Shown: positions 41,924 to 50,834 of the stretch, one piece after another | Layout of the letters: every line of letters starts with the position of its first letter | Position numbering within the stretch: position 1 is the stretch's first letter | NCBI GenBank assembly: GCA_025359885.1 | Contig: JANYDG010000044.1 | Coordinates: 1-51,351, forward strand | Reading direction: 5' to 3' | DNA length: 51,351 nt | From: Acidobacteriota bacterium | Lineage (GTDB): Bacteria > Acidobacteriota > Terriglobia > Terriglobales > Acidobacteriaceae | Notes under the pieces: generated by a model | Seen by the model: the letters and a program-made list of their open reading frames with translations, nothing else | Told to the model about the DNA's origin: nothing | The model's database searches: none | Position numbers and translations under genes: made by a program

Positions 41924-42238
41924 AAGTCTTTCCCTCCTGATACATCGGATGCAGGGGCGGTGTCCACGGTTCGCTTATTCCGGTCACAGCAGAAAACAGT
42001 TTTCTCTGCTCAGCCAACCAGCCAAAGCCCAGCACTGCATCCCTTTATCGTAATTGCCCTGAGCCCAATGCCGCAAAGAGACACACCCTCAACGGCCACC
42101 ATCGCGGGTTCAGCCGCCAGTTCCATGGGTTCAATGGGAAATGCACGTGGCAGCCCGCGCACCGGCCAGACCGCGCCAGACCTGGCTAAACCGCGCTAAA
42201 CCGCGCCAAACCGGGCCAGACGGGGCCAGTCAGCAGAT
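41924..42238. other. Intergenic region upstream of metK
   Basis: The region has the 10-bp tandem array at 42166-42235 and a hairpin-forming AGCAG...CTGCT segment at 41989-42011 that could lie in the metK leader. No gene is evident. Confidence 0.5.
42166..42235. repeat. Tandem array of about seven 10-bp units
   Basis: Units CCAGACCGCG, CCAGACCTGG, CTAAACCGCG (twice), CCAAACCGGG, CCAGACGGGG and CCAGTCAGCA follow each other without gaps. The 10-bp period is close to one DNA turn. The array is just downstream of the RodZ-like stop (minus strand) and upstream of metK. Confidence 0.85.
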
Positions 42239-42745
42239 TTAAGCATGGGAGTCCGGCCGGTCATGCAACTGCCGTACCTCACCGCCCACCGCTTCGCGGC
42301 CCGGAATCACCGTCGGCCACATCCCAGTCCGGTAGCCGTAGTAGCGCACTGCAAAATACATCGCCGTGCCCACCACGATCAGCAGCAGCAGAGCCCCCGC
42401 CCACTTCAGCCGTTCCGTCGCAGCATCCCTTGGACGCACCCGCGCACGCCCTACATTTGCTGCAAACTCAATCCAGTTGCGGTCGTCGTCCAGCACTTCG
42501 CCAGAAGCCATGTACGCCCGCTGGAAGCGCGAAATCCAATCCATCTCATCCAGGCCAAGCACCTTTACATAGCCGCGCACGATGCCCTTGTTGAGAATGC
42601 CCCCCGGAAGCACACGGAATTCATTCTCCTCCAGCGCCCTCAGGTGGCGCGGGCTGATTTTGGTGACCTCGGTAATCTTTTCCAGCGTGATTTCGCGGTT
42701 CAACCGCTCCATCCGCAGGTCTTCGCCAAAGCTTCCTTTGCTCAT
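42239..42745 (-). CDS. RodZ-like membrane protein with N-terminal HTH domain
   Basis: The 168-residue protein starts with a helix-turn-helix of the RodZ type (GEDLRMERLNREITLEKITE, then ISPRHLRALEENEF and GYVKVLGL). A transmembrane helix follows (LLLLIVVGTAMYFAVRYYGY). The C-terminal extracytoplasmic region is only about 25 residues, so the beta-domain of full RodZ is missing. RodZ links MreB to the cell-wall elongation machinery. The ATG at 42745 follows GGTGAG at about 10 nt. The short form may keep only the MreB-binding part. Confidence 0.82.
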   Translation of the reverse strand: MSKGSFGEDLRMERLNREITLEKITEVTKISPRHLRALEENEFRVLPGGILNKGIVRGYVKVLGLDEMDWISRFQRAYMASGEVLDDDRNWIEFAANVGRARVRPRDAATERLKWAGALLLLIVVGTAMYFAVRYYGYRTGMWPTVIPGREAVGGEVRQLHDRPDSHA

Positions 42746-43121
42746 CGAATACAACTCACCGGGTACATTTCTCAGCAATCAGCTCAACAAAAACAGGCAC
42801 ACAATCCTAAAAAAAAGATTTCCACAGCCACAATAAAACCTGCTGGCTGCTCCGGTCAAAATCCCCCGCGCAACTTCTGCCAATCTTCTCAGAATTCGAC
42901 CGGCAACATTGGCTTTTTCTGTCAGTGTAGGCCATTTTAGGAAACTTGTCCCCTATCCGAATGAATATTTACTCAACATAAACCTCCGTAGCATCGCCCC
43001 GTCTGGTTTATGCCTCTGCACGGTCACCAAAGTAACCTGTCCAGAGCCACCCCTCCCCCGGCTGATACCCTAGTCTGGGAGCCACACCATTGGCTCGACG
43101 ACCTGACAATCCTGGCCTGCC
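42746..43121. other. Divergent intergenic region, no further feature identified
   Basis: The 376 bp between the RodZ-like gene and the permease gene are AT-richer than their surroundings, with A- and T-runs near 42810-42835 and 42912-42917. I see no coding frame, repeat array or clear promoter pair; a TACCCT occurs at 43065-43070. Confidence 0.4.
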
Positions 43122-44225
43122 ATGAACAAACTCGTATTCGCTAATCTCGTCCATCGCCCCATGCGCTCCGTCATCTCGGTGGCCGCCATTGCGATTGAAA
43201 TCGTGATGATCCTTTCCGTCGTCGCCATCTTCCTCGGCCAGCTCGACGGGCAAAAGATCCGCACCAACGGCATCGGCGCAGACATGCTCGTCCGTCCGCC
43301 CAATTCCTCCTTCCTTAGCGCCGTCGGCGGCGCGCCTGTGCCCGCCCGCAATGTCGAGGCCATCCGCCGACTGCCCCACGTCGCCGTCGCCTCGCCCGTC
43401 ATTCAGGACTTTGCCATGGCCGGCGCACCGGAAATCATCTACGGCATCGACTACCCCAGCTACAACGCACTGCGCCCCTTCGTCTACGTCGAGGGCGGCC
43501 CCTTCACCGGGCCCAACGACGCCATCGTCGACGACGTCTTCGCCATAAAAGACAAGGGATACCACGTCGGAGACGTCATCCAGATCATCGGCCACCCCTT
43601 CAAGATCTGCGGCGTCGTCGAGGCCGGCAAAGGCGGCCGCAAGATGGTTGACATCAACACCCTCGGCACGCTCATGGCCGCCGATGGCAAAGCGTCCCTC
43701 TTCTACGTCAAGAGCGACGACGAAGCCAACCAGGAAGCCATTCGCCAGGAAATCAACGCCACCCCAGGCCTCCAGGACTACCCCGTCCAGACCATGCACG
43801 AGTGGATGTCGCTCATGACGCCCGACCACATTCCCGGCTTCAACATCTCACTCAACGTCGTCACCGCCATCGCCACGCTGGTCGGCTTCCTCGTCATCTT
43901 CCTCAGCATGTACACCGCCGTCCTTGAGCGCACCCGCGAAATCGGCATCCTCAAGTCGATGGGTGCCTCGAAGACCGCCATTGTCAGCATGGTCATCCGC
44001 GAATCGGTGCTCATGGCCATCGTCGGCGTCGCCGCAGGCATCGGCACCACGTACGCCATCCACGCCTGGCTGCTGCACAGCTTCCCGACTCTCTTCTTTG
44101 AAATCACCCGCGAGTGGGTCATCAAGGCCTCCATCATCGCATTCTGCGGAGCCGTACTCGGCGCAGCCTACCCCGCCCTCATGGCCGCCAGCAAAGACCC
44201 CATCGACGCCCTGTCGTATGAATAG
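43122..44225 (+). CDS. FtsX/MacB-type ABC transporter permease
   Basis: The 367-residue protein has an N-terminal membrane helix (SVISVAAIAIEIVMILSVVA), a periplasmic MacB-like core domain (about 50-235) and three C-terminal helices with the FtsX-family motif RTREIGILKSMGASKTAIV. Such permeases pair with a LolD/MacB-like ATPase to move lipoproteins, peptides or cell-wall signals. No ATPase gene is adjacent in the window, so the partner must be encoded elsewhere. No Shine-Dalgarno is obvious. An inverted repeat follows the stop. Confidence 0.9.
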   Translation: MNKLVFANLVHRPMRSVISVAAIAIEIVMILSVVAIFLGQLDGQKIRTNGIGADMLVRPPNSSFLSAVGGAPVPARNVEAIRRLPHVAVASPVIQDFAMAGAPEIIYGIDYPSYNALRPFVYVEGGPFTGPNDAIVDDVFAIKDKGYHVGDVIQIIGHPFKICGVVEAGKGGRKMVDINTLGTLMAADGKASLFYVKSDDEANQEAIRQEINATPGLQDYPVQTMHEWMSLMTPDHIPGFNISLNVVTAIATLVGFLVIFLSMYTAVLERTREIGILKSMGASKTAIVSMVIRESVLMAIVGVAAGIGTTYAIHAWLLHSFPTLFFEITREWVIKASIIAFCGAVLGAAYPALMAASKDPIDALSYE

Positions 44226-44239
44226 ACAAATGTCCCAGT

Positions 44240-44283
44240 AGACAGAAATGGCCGTCTGCTCAGTCAGTCGGCCATTTCTGTCT
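44240..44283. repeat. Perfect 15-bp inverted repeat after the permease gene
   Basis: AGACAGAAATGGCCG and CGGCCATTTCTGTCT are separated by 14 bp. It starts 14 bp after the permease stop. No T run follows on the plus strand, so it is either a tail-less terminator or an mRNA-stabilising hairpin. Confidence 0.75.
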
Positions 44284-44410
44284 GCCTCGAACAACTGATT
44301 GAACGTTCAAGACCGGAAAGTCGCTCGAAGCTCGATTTTGGGATGCAGGTTCACGGAATCCGCCTCGAAGACCGCGATGGGGGGATGCGAGGGTTCCGGT
44401 TACAGAGGCA

Positions 44411-44629
44411 GGTTGCGGTCGAATCCGACTCCGCAGCTCAGGGCGCACACGCACACCCCCCTGAGACCGCCTGACTCTGAAACCAGGAGCAGATTGCGGC
44501 CTGCCACGCAGAAGGATCATTCTGACCCAGGTTGCCCTCCTCGATCACCCCATCGAAATCGTCCACATCCGGGCGGTTTGAGGTGTGAAGATAGACTTCG
44601 ATGGGAACAAAGATAGTCGTCGTTGCCAT
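44411..44629 (-). pseudogene. Remnant of a Uma2-family (DUF820) endonuclease gene
   Basis: An ATG at 44629 preceded by GGGAGGGG encodes MATTTIFVPIEVYLHTSNRP, then DVDDFDGVIEEGNLGQND and SAWQAAICSWF. This is the N-terminus of Uma2-like PD-(D/E)XK proteins (YLxTSYRPDxDxVDGxIxER...). At a run of six G (near 44458) the frame breaks; the continuation GGVRVRPELRSRIRP lies in another frame and matches the next Uma2 segment. The catalytic ELxxP/VEV part is not recoverable. The gene is dead, or spans errors. Confidence 0.65.
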
Positions 44630-44819
44630 GGCCCCTCCCGTGGATACCTCTTACTCCAAATCCCAACGCAAGCTTTGCCTGTAAGTCAAGCGACAATCGC
44701 TTGCGATGGGAACGGTCAATGGAATCCTGTTTCGCCCATCAAATTCGCCTGTATACTCGCGTTAAAGCCCCCTGAACCCCGACATTTTTTATCAAGCGCC
44801 ACAGGAGAAGCCCTCAAGA

Positions 44820-46409
44820 ATGCCCCTGAAACGCCTCGCATACCCGCTGTGGATCGTCTTTCTCGCCGTCTTCGCAGCCGCGCACGCCTGGCATCTCCGC
44901 GCCGATTTCCCCAACTTCTCCCCTTGGGAAGACTGGTCGAAATACACCGACGAGGGCTGGTACGGCAACGCCGCCATCCGCGCCCATCTCTTTGGCAACT
45001 GGTACGTCCCCGGCGACTTCAACCCCGCCCCCGCCGTCCCCGTCTGGCCCTTTCTCCAATGGCTGCTCTTCTTCGTCACCGGAGTCTCCATCCAGGCCGC
45101 CCGCGCCCTCTCCGTCGCCTTTTTCTTCCTCAACCTGCTGCTCAGCTACAAGCTTTTTCGCGAACGCGGCCCGCGCTGGGTCGGCCTGCTCGCCGTCACC
45201 CTGCTCGTCACCAGCCCCTTCCTCTACTGCTTCAGCCGCCTGGCCATCCTTGAGCCGCTGCTCATCGCCCTCACCCTCGGCGCAATGAATCTCGCTATCC
45301 GCATGCCGCGCTTCGTCCATAAAGAGGCGGTCGCCGCCCTCATCGGCCTCATCTTTACCCTGATGATGCTCACTAAAACTACAGCCATCTTCCTGCTGCC
45401 CGCCCTCATATGGACCATCGCCCTGCCCTTCTGGAACCAGAAGCGCAAGCTCCTCCGCATGCTCGTCGCCGCCGGTGGCACAGCGCTCCTTACCTTCACC
45501 ATGTGGATGCTCGTCGTCGTCAACAACGACCTCTTCGACGACTACAAATATCTTTTCTTCGTCAACGTCTACAAGAAACCCCACGGCGTCTGGGCGCGCT
45601 TCATGAGCTTCTGGTGGTCTTTCCACGGAGGCCTCTGGGCCGATCTCGTCCTCATCCCCCTCGCCGGAATCCTCATCCTCGCTGCCGTCTACACCCGCAG
45701 CCGCATCACCGCAAAAAACTGGCGTCCCAACTGGACCGCCGGCCTCTGGCGCGACCCCCTCTTTTCCGGCTCCGTGCTCATCGTCGCCGGCTACATCGGC
45801 TTCATGACCTACCAGAACCATCCCCAGCCGCGCTACTACGCCGTCGTCGCCTTCTTCAGCTTCTTTATCAATGTCCGGGTCACCGCCCAGCTTTTGTACC
45901 AGCAGGCCCGCGCCCACCAGGTCGGCCGCGCCATCCTCGGCCTCGTCATCCTCACCGCTGTCGGCAACAGCATCTGGAGCATGGGCTACATCCTCCACCC
46001 GCAGTACACCTTCGTGAACGCGGCACAGAACCTGACCCGCTACATCGACGAGCATCCCAACGGCAACCGGTTACTGGTCTCAATCAGCGGCGACGAAATC
46101 ACCCTCATCACCCACCTCCAAGCCATCTGCGACGACTTCGGCACCCAGGACCTCGCCCCCAAACTCGCCCGCTACCAGCCCGGCTGGTACGCCACCTGGA
46201 ACGACCTCGACCCCGATACCCTCGAAGACATCCACGCCCACTTCTCGCTCGAGCAAGTTGCCGGCTTCCCCGCCTTCGACGACCCGGAACGAAACACCCT
46301 CTACCTCTTCAAACTCCACCCACTCCCCAACGGCCAGGTCCGCGAACCCGACGGCCCGCTGCTCGAAAACCCCCTGCCCGACGACAAAATAAACATCCCC
46401 ATCCAATAA
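44820..46409 (+). CDS. GT39/ArnT-like membrane glycosyltransferase
   Basis: The 529-residue protein has about ten membrane helices and the GT-C acidic motif in the first periplasmic loop (YTDEGWYGNAA, Asp44-Glu45), as in dolichyl-phosphate-mannose/ArnT-type enzymes that use lipid-linked sugars. The last 110 residues are soluble. The acceptor is unknown (lipid A, protein or polysaccharide). TATACT at 44753-44758 may be its -10. AGGAG lies 13 nt before the ATG. Confidence 0.85.
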   Translation: MPLKRLAYPLWIVFLAVFAAAHAWHLRADFPNFSPWEDWSKYTDEGWYGNAAIRAHLFGNWYVPGDFNPAPAVPVWPFLQWLLFFVTGVSIQAARALSVAFFFLNLLLSYKLFRERGPRWVGLLAVTLLVTSPFLYCFSRLAILEPLLIALTLGAMNLAIRMPRFVHKEAVAALIGLIFTLMMLTKTTAIFLLPALIWTIALPFWNQKRKLLRMLVAAGGTALLTFTMWMLVVVNNDLFDDYKYLFFVNVYKKPHGVWARFMSFWWSFHGGLWADLVLIPLAGILILAAVYTRSRITAKNWRPNWTAGLWRDPLFSGSVLIVAGYIGFMTYQNHPQPRYYAVVAFFSFFINVRVTAQLLYQQARAHQVGRAILGLVILTAVGNSIWSMGYILHPQYTFVNAAQNLTRYIDEHPNGNRLLVSISGDEITLITHLQAICDDFGTQDLAPKLARYQPGWYATWNDLDPDTLEDIHAHFSLEQVAGFPAFDDPERNTLYLFKLHPLPNGQVREPDGPLLENPLPDDKINIPIQ

Positions 46410-46462
46410 GTACGCAGCACGGCAAACCGCAATTTCGCGTCGAGGCGATGTACGCTCTCTCG

Positions 46463-46867
46463 ATGGGAATGATGAGATCGCTTCAGATCGCCTGCGCCAC
46501 CCTCTTCGTATCATCCCTTCTCTGCGGAGGAAGCTCAATCATGGCTCAAACCTCGGAACACAGCCTCGTCCGACTCGCAGAACTGGAGATCGACCCCGCT
46601 CAGGTGGATGCATACAAACTTTCGCTTCAGGAAGAGATCCGGGCTTCGATTCAGCTCGAACCGGGCGTGCTGACCCTCTACGCCGTCTCCGTCAAAGACC
46701 ACCCGGAGGAGATCCGGCTCTTTGAGGAATACCGTGACGAGGCCGCCTGTCAGGCCCACCTGCAGTCGCCTCATTTCGAGAAGTACAAAGCAGCCACACA
46801 ATCCATGGTCAAAGGGCTGCGGCTGGTGGAAACGGATTCGATTCTGCTCAGAGCCAAGCCCCGGTAG
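46463..46867 (+). CDS. Secreted antibiotic-biosynthesis-monooxygenase (ABM) domain protein
   Basis: The 134-residue protein has a signal peptide (LQIACATLFVSSLLCGGSSI, then MAQ) and one ABM ferredoxin-like domain: LVRLAELEIDPAQVDAYKLS, EPGVLTLYAVSVKDHPEEIR and YRDEAACQAHLQSPHFEKY. Dimeric ABM proteins act as monooxygenases, heme-degrading enzymes or quinone-related scavengers; this one is exported. TACGCT ends 6 nt before the ATG at 46463, supporting a leaderless start; ATGs at 46448 and 46472 are alternatives. Confidence 0.8.
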   Translation: MGMMRSLQIACATLFVSSLLCGGSSIMAQTSEHSLVRLAELEIDPAQVDAYKLSLQEEIRASIQLEPGVLTLYAVSVKDHPEEIRLFEEYRDEAACQAHLQSPHFEKYKAATQSMVKGLRLVETDSILLRAKPR

Positions 46868-46892
46868 TAGACTGACCGCCGGGCTCGCAACC

Positions 46893-48371
46893 CTACCGCC
46901 CCAGGTAAACCTTGTACTGCTGCTCCAGCACCCCGGTCGTCCTCGCCAGTTGCAGTTTCGCTAGATTGTACTGGTACAGGCTCTCCACCAGGTTGGTCTG
47001 CGCCCCGGCCAGAGAAGCCTGCGCACGCACCAGCGGCAGCGTATCATCCAGACCGGCATTGAAGCGGTCCGTCTCATCCGACAGCGCAGCCCCAGCCAGG
47101 TCCACGCTTGACCGCGCCACTTCCACCAGCTTCTGCGCCGCCTCGACATCCATCATCGCCGACCGTACCTGCACGTCAATGCGCGTGCGAATCTCGCCCA
47201 GCTGCAAATTGGCCCCGGCCAGTTGCGCCCGCGCCACATCCGCGTCGCCCCTCAGAGTCGCTTCCTTGAAGATCGGCACCCGCAGCGTACCCATTGCTGC
47301 CAGAGTTCCGTGATACACACTCCCGGTCACACCCGTCACTGCGTAATTCCCGCGGAAACTCAACGAGGGCAGCCGCTCTGCCTTGCGAGCGCCCAGCACC
47401 ATTTGCGTTTCCCGCACCTGCGCCTGGTACTTCTGGTAGTCCTGGCGGTTTTCGTACGCCTGCGCCCGCAGCTCTTCAGCGCTCCGCGCTGCCAGCTCGC
47501 TATAAGGAGCCGTATCAGTCAGCGCGATCTTCTGTCCCGGCGCAACGCCAATCTCCCGCTTCAGCAGAATCTCGGCCTTTTCGTGCCGGTTTTCCGCCGC
47601 CACCACCATCTGCTGCTGCTGTTGAAACTGCACTCGCGCCCGCAGCTCATCCAGGTTCGCCACCACTCCGGCCTCGTGCTTGGCGTGCGCCTGGTCCAGC
47701 AGCACCCGGTCGGCGTCCATCAGAGCCTTGGCATTGTCCACTTCACTCTGCGCGGCAATCGCCGCCAGGTACGCCGTCGCCACCTGCTGAACGACTTCGC
47801 CGCGCCCCGACTTCATGTCAAAATAGGCGACTTTTTCCGCCGCCCGGACCGCTTTGTATCCATCAAACGTCGGACCGCTGAAAAGCGACTGCTCGTAATT
47901 GATCTGCCCAACCGTCACATCAGCCTTCGTGATGAACGACAGGTTCGACGGAAATCCGCCAGGAAACAGTCCGCCCAGTTTCTTGATGAATCCCGGCCCA
48001 AAGCCGAATGCCGCCAGGTTGTACTCATGAACGCTCGGCCCGCCGCTCACCGTAATTGTCGGCAGGAAGAGTTGCAACGCTTGCAGTTCCTGACCGCGCA
48101 GCGTCTTTTGGCCAGCTTCAGCATCCTTCAGACCCAGATTGTTTTCCAGGCCCCGCGTCACCGAGTCATCCAGCGAAAGCTTCACCACCTCATCCGTCGC
48201 CGGATGCAGCGTCACACTCCCGTAAAACGGGTTCGCCGCAGAGCTCATACCGCCATTGCGGTTGGCCTGGGCCAACACAGGCACACCAGCGCAGAGCGCA
48301 AGCAGCACAGCAGACACCGGCAAAAGCACCCGGCGCGTAGCGAATGAAAATTCAGGATTCACAACCATCAT
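46893..48371 (-). CDS. TolC-family outer membrane efflux protein
   Basis: The 492-residue protein has a signal peptide (LLPVSAVLLALCAGVPVLAQ) and two OEP repeats. Each has the alpha-helical barrel heptads (VVQQVATAYLAAIAAQSEVD; LQLGEIRTRIDVQVRSAMMD; AQTNLVESLYQYNLAKLQLA). TolC trimers form the outer-membrane channel of type I secretion and RND efflux. No membrane-fusion or pump gene is adjacent. The start (ATG 48371, with a second ATG next) is preceded by TGAGAGA. The upstream hairpin belongs to the EF-G gene. Confidence 0.93.
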   Translation of the reverse strand: MMVVNPEFSFATRRVLLPVSAVLLALCAGVPVLAQANRNGGMSSAANPFYGSVTLHPATDEVVKLSLDDSVTRGLENNLGLKDAEAGQKTLRGQELQALQLFLPTITVSGGPSVHEYNLAAFGFGPGFIKKLGGLFPGGFPSNLSFITKADVTVGQINYEQSLFSGPTFDGYKAVRAAEKVAYFDMKSGRGEVVQQVATAYLAAIAAQSEVDNAKALMDADRVLLDQAHAKHEAGVVANLDELRARVQFQQQQQMVVAAENRHEKAEILLKREIGVAPGQKIALTDTAPYSELAARSAEELRAQAYENRQDYQKYQAQVRETQMVLGARKAERLPSLSFRGNYAVTGVTGSVYHGTLAAMGTLRVPIFKEATLRGDADVARAQLAGANLQLGEIRTRIDVQVRSAMMDVEAAQKLVEVARSSVDLAGAALSDETDRFNAGLDDTLPLVRAQASLAGAQTNLVESLYQYNLAKLQLARTTGVLEQQYKVYLGR

Positions 48372-48494
48372 TCTCTCAGATGTACAAGTTGGCTCGAGGA
48401 TTCTCACCTTTCACCTAACGGCAATAGAAAATTGCAAAACCCTTAGATCGCGCAGCTCAATTGCCCTTCGCCCCTCGACAGCTTCGCGCCAGAC

Positions 48495-48526
48495 AAAACG
48501 GGCATTGCCCCCTCGGCAATGCCCGT
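48495..48526 (-). terminator. Rho-independent terminator of the EF-G-like gene
   Basis: ACGGGCATTGCC and GGCAATGCCCGT form a perfect 12-bp stem with a 5-nt loop, followed on the minus strand by TTTGTC. It lies 40 bp after the EF-G-like stop codon. Confidence 0.85.
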
Positions 48527-48566
48527 CTCGATTTCCCATTGAGCGGAGATTCTTCGCAGCGGCTTC

Positions 48567-50834
48567 CTACTCGTCCTCCTCCGCCACGGGCTTCCGCGCA
48601 CCAGCCACAATCTTCTCAGCCACCGCAGGCGGCACCACGTCGTAGTGCTTTACCTCCATGTGAAAGCTGCCCCGACCCTGCGTCAGGGAAGTCAGCGTCA
48701 GCCCGTAGGTCAACATCTCCGCCATCGGTACCTCCGCCTCAATCACCGTCGATCGGCCCCGCGCCAGCATTCCCTGCACTCGACCGCGTCGCCCGTTCAG
48801 GTCGCCCATCAGCGCCCCGGCAAACTCCTCCGGAGCCTCCACTTCCACCTTCATCACTGGCTCCAGCAAACACGGCCGCGCCTGCTCCATTGCCTTCCGG
48901 AAAGCCATCCGGCCCGCCACCTTGAACGAAAGCTCGTTCGAATCCACGTCATGGTAGCTACCGTCATACACCGTCGCCTTGAAATCAACCACCGGATACC
49001 CGGCCAGGAATCCCCTGAGCGCCGTCTCCAGAATCCCCTTCTCGACCGCCGGCACATACTGCCGCGGGATCGATCCACCAAAAATTTCGTTGCCAAACTC
49101 AAACCCTGACCCGCGCGGCAGCGGCTCGATGCGAATCTTGCAATCCCCAAACTGTCCATGTCCGCCCGACTGCTTCTTGTGCCGCCCCTGAGCCTCGGCC
49201 TTGGCGCGAATCGTCTCGCGGTACGGCACCTTCGGCGCCTTCAGCGTCACCTCCGTGTGATACCGCCGCTTGAGCCGCGAAACAATCGCCTCAATATGCT
49301 GCTGACCGGCTCCGGCCACCAGGAACTCATGCGTCTCAGCATCCCGGAAGAACCGCACCAGCTGGTCCTCTTCCATCAGCTTGTGCAGCGCCCCGGCCAG
49401 CTTGTCTTCGTCGGCCCGGGTCTTCGGCTCAATCGCGTAAGTCATGCTCGGCTCCGGACGCACTTCCGGCTCTACTCGAATCTCCGCGCCCTTCTGTCCC
49501 AGCGTATCGCCGGTAAACGTCTCGCGCAGCTTCGCCACCGCGCCCACGTCCCCAGCATGCAGTTCCATCACTTCCACTGCCTTGCGCCCCTGCATCACGC
49601 TCAGGTGCGAAAGCCGCTCCTGCCCCTTGCGCGTGTAGTTTTCTACCACAGTGTCGGTCTTCACCACGCCGCTAATCACTTTGAAAAAACTGATGCGCCC
49701 CGTAAACGGGTCACTCATCGTCTTGAAAACAAACAGCGCCACCGGCTCCCCATCCGCCACCGGCCGCAGCATGATCCCTGAGTCCAAACTACCCGCATGC
49801 CCGTGCCCGGCCCCGTTTCCAGAGCCATTTCCCGACCCGTTGCCCACGTGAATCGCCAACCCCGAACCATTCGCCTCATCGGCGGCCCCATTCGTCTCAT
49901 GGGCCTCTTGGACTCCGTTCGCAGCCACCGACTCCATCACCCCAGACTCTGCCCCCATCACCGCCATCGGAGCACGTTCATCCGCAGCGGGCGCATACAC
50001 CTTCAAAAAATCCAGCAGATGGTCCGTCGCCACATTTGTCAGCCCGCTCGCAAACAGCACCGGGAAGATCCGGTCCTCGCGAATCGCCTCATGCAGCGCC
50101 GTAATCAGGTGCTGCTCGGGAATCGTCCCGACAGCAAAATACTCCTCCATCAACTCGTCCTTGCCCTCAGCCACCAACTCCACCAGCGCCTCATGCGCTG
50201 CGCGCGCCGCTGCAAGCATCCCGGCAGGCACCTCGCCAATCCGCCCCCGGCCATCCCCGCCCGGCTCGTAATAGAAGGCCTGCATCGTCACCAGGTCAAC
50301 CACCCCGTGAAAACCCTCCGGCCCGGTAATCGGCAACTGCACCGGAACGCACGTCCGGCCCCACCGCTCATGCAGATCCTCCATCAGCGCCGACAACCCC
50401 TGCCCGCCCCCGGCTCGTGGCGAATCCATCTGGTTCAGCACCACAATCCGCGGCAGGTTCGCCTCCTCGGCATACTTCCACACCCGCTCCGTTACCGCCT
50501 CAACACCACTCTGCGCATTTACCAGCACCAGCGCAGTTTCCACAGGCAGCATCGCCGCCCGCGCTTCATGAGCAAACATATGAAAGCCAGGAGTATCAAC
50601 AAGATTGATCTTGACCCCTTGCCACTCGGCAAAGGCTACCGCGTTCTGCATTGTTGTTCCGCGCGCCACTTCTTCTTCGTCGTAGGCGGTCACCGCCGTC
50701 CCGTCTGCTACCCGTCCCTGGGTCGAGGTCATCTTCGCGGCATGCAGCAACGCGGCGATCAAAGTTGTTTTGCCACTGTGCGCATGCCCCATTGCAGCTA
50801 CGTTGCGGATCTCGCTTCCTCGATACACCTTCAT
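48567..50834 (-). CDS. EF-G paralogue (EF-G2 type) with glycine-rich insertion
   Basis: The 755-residue GTPase has all EF-G domains: G1 GHAHSGKT (16-23), G3 DTPGF (80-84), G4 NQMD (134-137; canonical EF-G has NKxD), domain II from about 363, then domains III-V (e.g. SGGHGQFGDCKIRIEP, YVPAVEKGI). Between G domain and domain II it carries about 73 extra residues (286-358) rich in Gly/Asn/Ala/His (GNGSGNGSGNGAGHGHAG). EF-G2-type paralogues are ribosome-stimulated GTPases of unclear role. The ATG at 50834 has AAGGAG 8 nt upstream and overlaps the stop of the preceding gene. Confidence 0.92.
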   Translation of the reverse strand: MKVYRGSEIRNVAAMGHAHSGKTTLIAALLHAAKMTSTQGRVADGTAVTAYDEEEVARGTTMQNAVAFAEWQGVKINLVDTPGFHMFAHEARAAMLPVETALVLVNAQSGVEAVTERVWKYAEEANLPRIVVLNQMDSPRAGGGQGLSALMEDLHERWGRTCVPVQLPITGPEGFHGVVDLVTMQAFYYEPGGDGRGRIGEVPAGMLAAARAAHEALVELVAEGKDELMEEYFAVGTIPEQHLITALHEAIREDRIFPVLFASGLTNVATDHLLDFLKVYAPAADERAPMAVMGAESGVMESVAANGVQEAHETNGAADEANGSGLAIHVGNGSGNGSGNGAGHGHAGSLDSGIMLRPVADGEPVALFVFKTMSDPFTGRISFFKVISGVVKTDTVVENYTRKGQERLSHLSVMQGRKAVEVMELHAGDVGAVAKLRETFTGDTLGQKGAEIRVEPEVRPEPSMTYAIEPKTRADEDKLAGALHKLMEEDQLVRFFRDAETHEFLVAGAGQQHIEAIVSRLKRRYHTEVTLKAPKVPYRETIRAKAEAQGRHKKQSGGHGQFGDCKIRIEPLPRGSGFEFGNEIFGGSIPRQYVPAVEKGILETALRGFLAGYPVVDFKATVYDGSYHDVDSNELSFKVAGRMAFRKAMEQARPCLLEPVMKVEVEAPEEFAGALMGDLNGRRGRVQGMLARGRSTVIEAEVPMAEMLTYGLTLTSLTQGRGSFHMEVKHYDVVPPAVAEKIVAGARKPVAEEDE

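Noticed and set aside
41924..42238. SAM riboswitch before metK
   Set aside because: Neither SAM-I nor SAM-II conserved cores were recognised; only a weak hairpin is seen.
44814..46055. 413-codon minus-strand frame opposite the GT39-like gene
   Set aside because: Composition is Glu/Asp/Gly/Val-rich with no motif; the plus strand has membrane helices and the DE motif.
45410..46447. Upstream extension of the ABM gene in frame
   Set aside because: Residues before 46448 are an Arg/Pro-rich shadow of the glycosyltransferase; the signal peptide and -10 spacing set the start near 46463.
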